Shown piece by piece: positions 53,437-58,721 of a DNA stretch of 58,721 nucleotides. How positions within the stretch are numbered: the stretch's first letter is position 1; each line of letters begins with the position of its first letter. Position numbers and translations under genes: made by a program. The notes under the pieces were generated by a model. It was not told the origin of the DNA, ran no database searches, and saw only the letters and a program-made list of their open reading frames with translations. The DNA is from an uncultured Clostridia bacterium. GTDB taxonomy: Bacteria > Bacillota > Clostridia > TANB77 > CAG-508. Location: assembly GCA_934129785.1 (NCBI GenBank), contig CAKOWW010000010.1, positions 1 to 58,721 on the forward strand, written 5' to 3'.

Positions 53437-53686
53437 GTTACTATATAATGGTTTTGAGAAAATTTTCAAAAGAAATCCTTGATATATATGCTTTTCATTA
53501 CATTTCTCGGCTTATTACAAAATTTAAGAAATTCTAAATTGTTTTATGGGTCCTTTCCACTATCGTGAACTTTTACCATAAAACTGCATAGAATTTCTTA
53601 AATTTTTTCATGTGCATTCGTCGTTCCGTTTAAAGCTTATATATCAAGGATTTCTTTGCATTAATAATAATCAATTAATCAGTAAC
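53437..53686. repeat. MITE-like palindromic repeat, copy 2
   Basis: A 250-bp element with ends GTTACT...AGTAAC and the same nested inverted repeats as copy 1. AAAGAAATCCTTGATATAT at the left pairs with the segment ending GGATTTCTTT at the right, and the inner TTTTATGG/CCATAAAA pair brackets the conserved GGTCCTTTCCACT. It fills most of the gap between the yhaN-like gene and the protease. Confidence 0.85.
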
Positions 53687-53715
53687 ATTATTTTTTTAGC
53701 TTGTGATACTTTTTG

Positions 53716-53744
53716 TTGACTTTTTAATTTTTTATTAATATAAT
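53716..53744 (+). promoter_or_regulatory. Promoter of the protease gene
   Basis: TTGACT at 53716-53721, 17-bp spacer, TATAAT at 53739-53744, just beyond the repeat. Confidence 0.75.
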
Positions 53745-53805
53745 TCATTTGAAAGTAACTCTCAAAGAATAAAAACTTTAGGGAAACAAAAGAAAGGGGA
53801 ATTTT

Positions 53806-56746
53806 ATGAAAAGACTAAAGAAAATCTTAATTAGTACAGTTTTTCTAAACCTAGTACTAATGATGTTATTTACAAATAGCGTAAAAGCAAGCAGTGTTAG
53901 TAACAAAATAACAACAAAAGAATATTCCGAGAGATATAAAGAATATTTAAATCTTTCAGAGGACAAAAAGAAGAATGCACTTGCGCCGGCGATGTATGAT
54001 GTAGGCATTCCAATTAATACATGCAACAATCCATTATACAAAGCAAGAATGTTAAGAGCAGGGGTAAATACAAGATTTACATTGCAAAATGTAATACCAG
54101 AGAACATACAAATAAAAAATCAAATGCAAACAAGTTCATGTTGGGCATTTGCAACACTATCATCTTTGGAGACAAATTTAGCTTTAATAAATCACAATAA
54201 AGGAAAAAACACAGAAAAAGTATATGACTATTCAGAAAGACATATGGTGTATGCAACAAGTAAATATTTCTTAAATGACATACAAAATCCTACAGGATAT
54301 AATAAAACACAAGAAACTGGAGGATCTTGGCTAATGTCATCAGCATATTTAGCAAATGGATATGGAGCTGTTCCAGAAGAAGAAATGCCATTTGAAAACA
54401 ACGAAAATACAATCGACATAGAAGAAATAAAAAATAAAACAATTGCTACTCAAATATGTGATACAATGGCATATCCAGGATATTCTACATTAGGAGAAAA
54501 TGAAAAAGCAGCAGTAATATCTGCAATAAAACAAAATGTTCAAAACTATGGCTCAGTTTTTGCAGAAGTACATGGAGACATCAATACAGACGGAGAACAA
54601 AGTTGCTATAATCAAGATACTTCAGCAAAATATTGTAAAGATACAACATCTCATACAGTGGACCATGCTGTATCAATTATTGGATGGGATGATGATTATA
54701 GTGTAGACAATTTCGCAGGAAGCAGTAAACCAAAATCAAATGGGGCATGGATTGTAAGAAATTCTTGGGGAGAAGATTTTGGAGACAGAGGTTTAATGTA
54801 TGTATCTTATGAAGATGCGAACATTTCATCAAGTGGAATGTATGGAATAGTAAAAGCCTTAGACACAACAAATTATGATAATGCATATTTATATGATGAA
54901 CTTCGGATTATCTGGACAATTACAAATGGCATCTAAAAATATAATGCTATGTAATATATTTGACAAAAAGACAAATGCAAGTGAATATTTAAATCAAGTT
55001 ATGGTTACTTGTCCTGGTGCATATGTTTGCAAAGTGTATGTAAATCCTAATGGAACTAGTAAAGCTAAAAAAGATTTACAACAAGTTGCACTAAAATCTG
55101 GAGAAACACAAACAATAAGTGCAGGATATCATATGTTAGAATTTGCAAAACCAGTAGAAATAAAAGCAGATTCATTTGCAGTTGTAGTTGAAATTCAAAA
55201 TCCAATAGGAAATGAAGTACAATTTTATATAGAACAAAAATTACAAACACCAGAATCTTATTCTAAAGTGCAAACAGAAACAGGCAAATGTTTTATAACT
55301 GCTGGGAATGACTTAGATAAAGCAAATTGGAGTGATTTAGGTACACTATCTACAGATAACAGTGCATTACCAAATGGAGATTCAACTGTAAAAGCATTTA
55401 CAACTAACACATTAATAGATGAATCTTTACAAAGTATAGAAATAACTCAAAATCCAACAAAAACAACATATAGAGAAAGAGAAAACTTTGACAAAACAGG
55501 AATGGTTGTAACAGCAAAATACAATAGTAAAATAAACCCAACAAAAGAAATAGACAGTTCGAAATGTACAATTTTAGAAGGAGAAGACTTAAAAATGGGA
55601 ACAACAAGTGTAACAGTTAGTTATGAAGGCAAAACAGCAACAGTACCAGTCCAAGTCACAGAAAACCCTCTAACAGAAATGAAAATAACAACTCCGCCAA
55701 CAAAAACAAATTATGTAGTTGGACAAACTTTTGATAAAACAGGAATGAAAGTTAGTGGAAAATATGAAAGTGGAATAACAAGAGAAATTACAGACTATAC
55801 AATTGAAAATGGCAATAATTTAACACTAGAACAAACTTATGTAACTATTTCTAGTAAAGGAAAAACTGTAACTCAACCAATTACAGTAGAAGACAAAAAA
55901 ACAACAAAAATTGAAATAACAACAAATCCTAAAAAATCTGAATATATACAAGGAAAAGAAGAATTAGACTTAACAGGTGGAGAATTAACAGTAACATATA
56001 ATGATGAAACAACAGAAAAACTATCATTAGATGCAGAAGGGATTAAAGTATCAGGATTTGATAATTCAACATTAGGAGAAAAAACAATAACAGTAACTTA
56101 TTTAGAGCAAACAGCACAATTTACTGTTAAAATAGTAAAAGAAAACAAAGCAAAAAATTCAGATTTAAAAAATCTAAAAAGTAATGCTACAAAAGTACAA
56201 GCATATTATTATAAAAAAGATTCTTCAAAAGACTATACAATAATGAATATTGAAATTACTGGTCTGGAAAAAAATACTGAAAATGATAAATTGGAATACT
56301 ATTATTATTTATCTACAAATGCTAATGAAGAAAATATAGAAAACTGGGTAAAAATATCAGAAGAACAAAAAGAACAAAATAAATTACAATTTACCATAGA
56401 CTCAAGAAATATTGCTAATTATTCTGAATTAGCAAAAGAAGATAATTTATATATTTATGTTAAAGAAGTAGCAACAAAAGGAAAAAATCAAAATACTGCA
56501 ATTTCAAATGCAATGCAATTATCAACAGATAATAAAATAGAAACATATGTTGATGATGAAAAAAATACAAATTTAGATAGCAGTACAACAACTACAACAA
56601 CTACAAAAGCTGATACAACAACAGCTAATAGTGGAAAATTACCGAGAGCAGGAATGAAAAATCTAATAATATTAACAGTCATAATTGGAGCAATAGGAAT
56701 TTTAATTTATATCAGATATAGAAACTTAAGTAAATATATAAAATAA
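53806..56746 (+). CDS. Surface-anchored papain-like protease, needs +1 shift at CGG
   Basis: A secreted C1A cysteine peptidase with a signal peptide (residues 1-28). The catalytic Cys is in Gln-Thr-Ser-Ser-Cys-Trp-Ala-Phe-Ala, His in Val-Asp-His-Ala-Val, and Asn in Val-Arg-Asn-Ser-Trp-Gly. The zero frame stops at 54936, ten codons after an in-frame CGG at 54904. Skipping its C gives Asp-Glu-Leu-Gly-Leu-Ser-Gly-Gln-Leu. The frame then continues through a lectin-like domain, three bacterial Ig-like repeats with the motif Phe-Asp-Lys-Thr-Gly-Met, and a Thr-rich stalk. The C-terminus is a sorting signal, Leu-Pro-Arg-Ala-Gly, with membrane helix and basic tail. Total 979 residues. Likely a sortase substrate; no sortase gene is in the window. 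Confidence 0.85.
54904..54906 (+). other. In-frame CGG, putative +1 recoding site (protease)
   Basis: Context CTT-CGG-ATT. Dropping the C gives CTT-GGA-TTA and joins the peptidase to its C-terminal domains. Confidence 0.7.
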
Positions 56747-56751
56747 AAGAC

Positions 56752-56790
56752 AAAAGCGAAATACAAACATAATTGTTTGTGTTTCGTTTT
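56752..56790 (+). terminator. Terminator after the protease gene
   Basis: A stem of about 16 bp with ACAAACA/TGTTTGT at its top and a T run at its end. Confidence 0.85.
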
Positions 56791-56807
56791 TTAATGGAAA
56801 TCGGTAC

Positions 56808-56836
56808 TTGTAAAAAGTGGTAAAATATAGTATAAT
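56808..56836 (+). promoter_or_regulatory. Promoter of prfA
   Basis: TTGTAA at 56808-56813, 17-bp spacer, TATAAT at 56831-56836. Confidence 0.6.
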
Positions 56837-56869
56837 AGCAAAGTACAAAAAATAAAGGAGAAGATAAAA

Positions 56870-57931
56870 ATGTTTGAAAAATTAGAAGCTGTAGAAAAGA
56901 GATATGAAGAACTAACAAAATTAATAGCAGACCCAGAAGTAATATCAAGACAATCAGAATGGCAAAAACTAATGAAAGAGCACGCAGCAATAGAAGAAAT
57001 AGTATTAAAATTTAGAGAATATAAAAAAGTAAAACAAGCGATGGAAGAAGCAGAAGAACTAATGCAAGACCCAGACATGAAGGAACTTGCAGAAGAAGAA
57101 TATTATTCAAATAAAGAACAATTACCAAAATTAGAAGAAGAACTAAAATTTTTATTAATACCAAAAGATCCAGATGATGACAAAAGTATTATGTGTGAAA
57201 TAAGAGCAGGAGCTGGAGGAGAAGAAGCAGCGCTATTTGCAGGAACACTATTTAGAATGTATTCAATGTATGCAGAAAAAAGAAGATGGAAACTAGAAGT
57301 ACTAAACGAAAACGATACAGAACTTGGAGGATATAAAGAAATATCATTCATGATAACAGGAAAAGGAGTATATAGTAGACTAAAATTTGAAAGTGGAGTA
57401 CACAGAGTACAAAGAGTACCAGATACAGAAAGTAGTGGAAGAATACACACATCAACAGCAACAGTAGCAGTACTTCCAGTAGTAGAAGACGTAGAAATAG
57501 AAATAAATCCATCAGACATAAAAATGGAAGTATTTAGAGCATCAGGAGCTGGAGGACAACACATAAACAAAACATCATCTGCAGTAAGACTAATACATGA
57601 GCCAACTGGAATAGTAGTAGAATGTCAAACAGAAAGATCACAATTCCAAAACAAAGATAATGCAATGAAAATGTTAAGAACTAAATTATATGAAATAGAA
57701 AAAGAAAAACAAGATAGTGCAGTTGCAAATGCAAGAAGAGTGCAAGTTGGTTCAGGAGACAGAAGTGAAAAAATAAGAACATATAACTATCCACAAGGAA
57801 GAATAACTGATCATAGAATAGGAATGAGCATATATCAAATGGAAAACTTCTTAAATGGAGATATTGATGAAATGATAGACAACTTAATTGCTGCAGATAG
57901 AGCAGAAAGACTAAAAGGAGAAGATGAATAA
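56870..57931 (+). CDS. prfA: Peptide chain release factor 1
   Basis: A 353-residue class I release factor reading UAA and UAG. The GGQ peptidyl-hydrolase motif is in Gly-Ala-Gly-Gly-Gln-His (near residue 229). The stop-recognition tripeptide lies in Arg-Val-Pro-Asp-Thr-Glu-Ser-Ser-Gly-Arg, close to the usual PxT loop. Full length, ribosome site AAAGGAG. Genes in the window end with TAA, TAG and TGA, so stop codons are standard. The usual prmC neighbour is absent. Overlaps the next gene by one base. Confidence 0.96.
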   Translation: MFEKLEAVEKRYEELTKLIADPEVISRQSEWQKLMKEHAAIEEIVLKFREYKKVKQAMEEAEELMQDPDMKELAEEEYYSNKEQLPKLEEELKFLLIPKDPDDDKSIMCEIRAGAGGEEAALFAGTLFRMYSMYAEKRRWKLEVLNENDTELGGYKEISFMITGKGVYSRLKFESGVHRVQRVPDTESSGRIHTSTATVAVLPVVEDVEIEINPSDIKMEVFRASGAGGQHINKTSSAVRLIHEPTGIVVECQTERSQFQNKDNAMKMLRTKLYEIEKEKQDSAVANARRVQVGSGDRSEKIRTYNYPQGRITDHRIGMSIYQMENFLNGDIDEMIDNLIAADRAERLKGEDE

Positions 57932-58473
57932 TGAAATTATTAATAATATCAGACATTCATGGCTCTAGCTATTACGCAAAAAAGTTAGAAGAGATATACA
58001 ACAAAGAAAAACCAGATAAACTAATAATTTTGGGGGATTTATATTATCACGGACCAAGAAATGAATTAACACAAGAATATGGTCCAATGGAAGTGGCAAA
58101 AATACTCAATTCATTAAAAGAAAATATGCTAGTAGTAAAAGGAAACTGTGATGCAGAAGTAGATGAAACAATATCAGAATTTAAGTTAAACGAAAATATA
58201 GAACTTGAAGTAGATGGTTTAAACATGTTTTTTACTCATGGGCATAAATATAACATGGATATGTTACCACCATTAGGCGTAAAAATAGATATAATGTTTT
58301 ATGGACACTTTCATACAGGATTTATAAAAGAAGAAAATGGAATAATATTTGCAAATCCAGGTTCTATTTCTTTACCAAGAAATGGAAGTAAACATAGTTA
58401 CCTAATATATGAAAACAAAAAAATAACATTAAAAGATATTGAAGGAAATATAATAGAAAGTAAAGAAATGTAA
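57931..58473 (+). CDS. YfcE/MJ0936-family phosphodiesterase
   Basis: A 180-residue calcineurin-like metallophosphoesterase with the motifs Ser-Asp-Ile-His-Gly, Gly-Asp-Leu, Gly-Asn-Cys-Asp, Thr-His-Gly-His and Gly-His-Phe-His. Family members hydrolyse phosphodiesters in vitro and the natural substrate is unknown. It starts within the prfA stop (TAATG overlap) and is therefore translationally coupled. AAAGGAGAAG within the prfA end serves as its ribosome site. Confidence 0.9.
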   Translation: MKLLIISDIHGSSYYAKKLEEIYNKEKPDKLIILGDLYYHGPRNELTQEYGPMEVAKILNSLKENMLVVKGNCDAEVDETISEFKLNENIELEVDGLNMFFTHGHKYNMDMLPPLGVKIDIMFYGHFHTGFIKEENGIIFANPGSISLPRNGSKHSYLIYENKKITLKDIEGNIIESKEM

Positions 58474-58721
58474 AAAATAAATTTTTAAGCTTCATATTAT
58501 CGTTTGCATCACGGACTAATGATGTCAATAATATGTTTTGATTTATTACCAGAAGGTAGATTTCAAAGTAGACAGTATGCTAGATAAAAACAATTTGAAT
58601 TTAATAGAAATACCTAAATTTCGGAATTTGAAAAAATTTTGAAATTTATTGGCTAATGAAAACCCCATGTTATACATGGGGTTCTAAAAGCTTCTAGCTA
58701 TGAGTGAAAAAAATCCTCCTT
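58474..58721. other. Terminal non-coding stretch with a strong hairpin
   Basis: A 10-bp stem (58660-58669 with 58673-58682, AACCCCATGT/ACATGGGGTT) near the window end could be a terminator. Upstream, an imperfect ATATTAT...ATAATAT inverted repeat lies near 58494-58534. Only very short frames exist (for example a 21-codon frame around 58520-58590), and I cannot support a gene. Confidence 0.5.

Noticed and set aside
24467..54906. Independent random frameshifts or pseudogenes in five genes
   Set aside because: Random indels would not all place an in-frame CGG at the break, and the rest of each gene is intact with conserved motifs. A systematic base-calling artefact is still possible and is stated as the alternative.
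58520..58590. Short reading frame at the window end
   Set aside because: Only 21 codons with no ribosome site and no recognisable sequence; probably chance.

Overview
The window is a low-GC, A-rich Firmicutes chromosome segment, most likely from a spore-forming anaerobic Clostridia member. Spore genes are spmA/spmB, spoIIR, sleB/ypeB, a GerMN protein and an AbrB-type regulator. Anaerobiosis is suggested by a giant 2-hydroxyacyl-CoA-dehydratase-type activase. The SRP RNA-dnaX-ybaB-recR block with tadA upstream is the usual Firmicutes order. Consensus sigma-A promoters and strong Shine-Dalgarno sites are easy to see, and AT-rich codons dominate.

Layout. 1-14.7 kb: a type IV secretion operon of the Gram-positive conjugation type, with three tandem VirB2-like pilins, PrgI, a VirB4-N-like protein, VirB4, a VirB6-like channel protein, two NTF2/VirB8-like candidates and a three-domain peptidoglycan hydrolase. 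14.7-20.5 kb (minus): a J-domain membrane protein, two tandem structured non-coding RNAs and the activase. 20.7-29.5 kb: GerMN protein, a 90-bp phased repeat array, methyltransferases, AbrB, spmAB, then on the minus strand spoIIR, murA, walJ and rlmH. 29.5-41.5 kb: UDP-sugar pyrophosphorylase, phosphoglucomutase, tRNA-Arg(CCU), tadA, SRP RNA, dnaX, ybaB, recR, an Rpn nuclease, a UgtP-like glycosyltransferase and sleB-ypeB. 41.7-58.7 kb: VanW, murF, ddl, DnaJ, the VirD4 coupling protein 34 kb from the rest of the secretion operon, a YhaO/YhaN-like pair, a surface papain-like protease, prfA and a phosphodiesterase. No relaxase, integrase or att site was seen, so the secretion system looks resident in the chromosome.

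Most striking observation. Five genes (spmA, walJ, the UgtP-like glycosyltransferase, virD4, the papain-like protease) need a +1 change of reading frame to give a family-like product. In every case the shift falls exactly on an in-frame CGG codon: skipping its C and reading GGN (Gly) restores the protein, including the Walker A motif of VirD4 and the conserved C-terminus of SpmA. I found no in-frame CGG elsewhere in the coding sequence, although CGG trinucleotides spanning codon boundaries are common. This suggests that CGG is no longer a normal Arg codon here and instead triggers +1 frameshifting or quadruplet CGGN-to-Gly decoding. A systematic sequence artefact is the main alternative.

Other notable items are a tandem pair of orphan structured RNAs, a 250-bp palindromic MITE-like repeat present twice plus a fragment, an 11-bp hairpin separating the ribosome binding site and start codon of tadA, and a muramidase/NlpC protein carrying a degenerate amidase domain. 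All calls were made by eye; no database searches were run.
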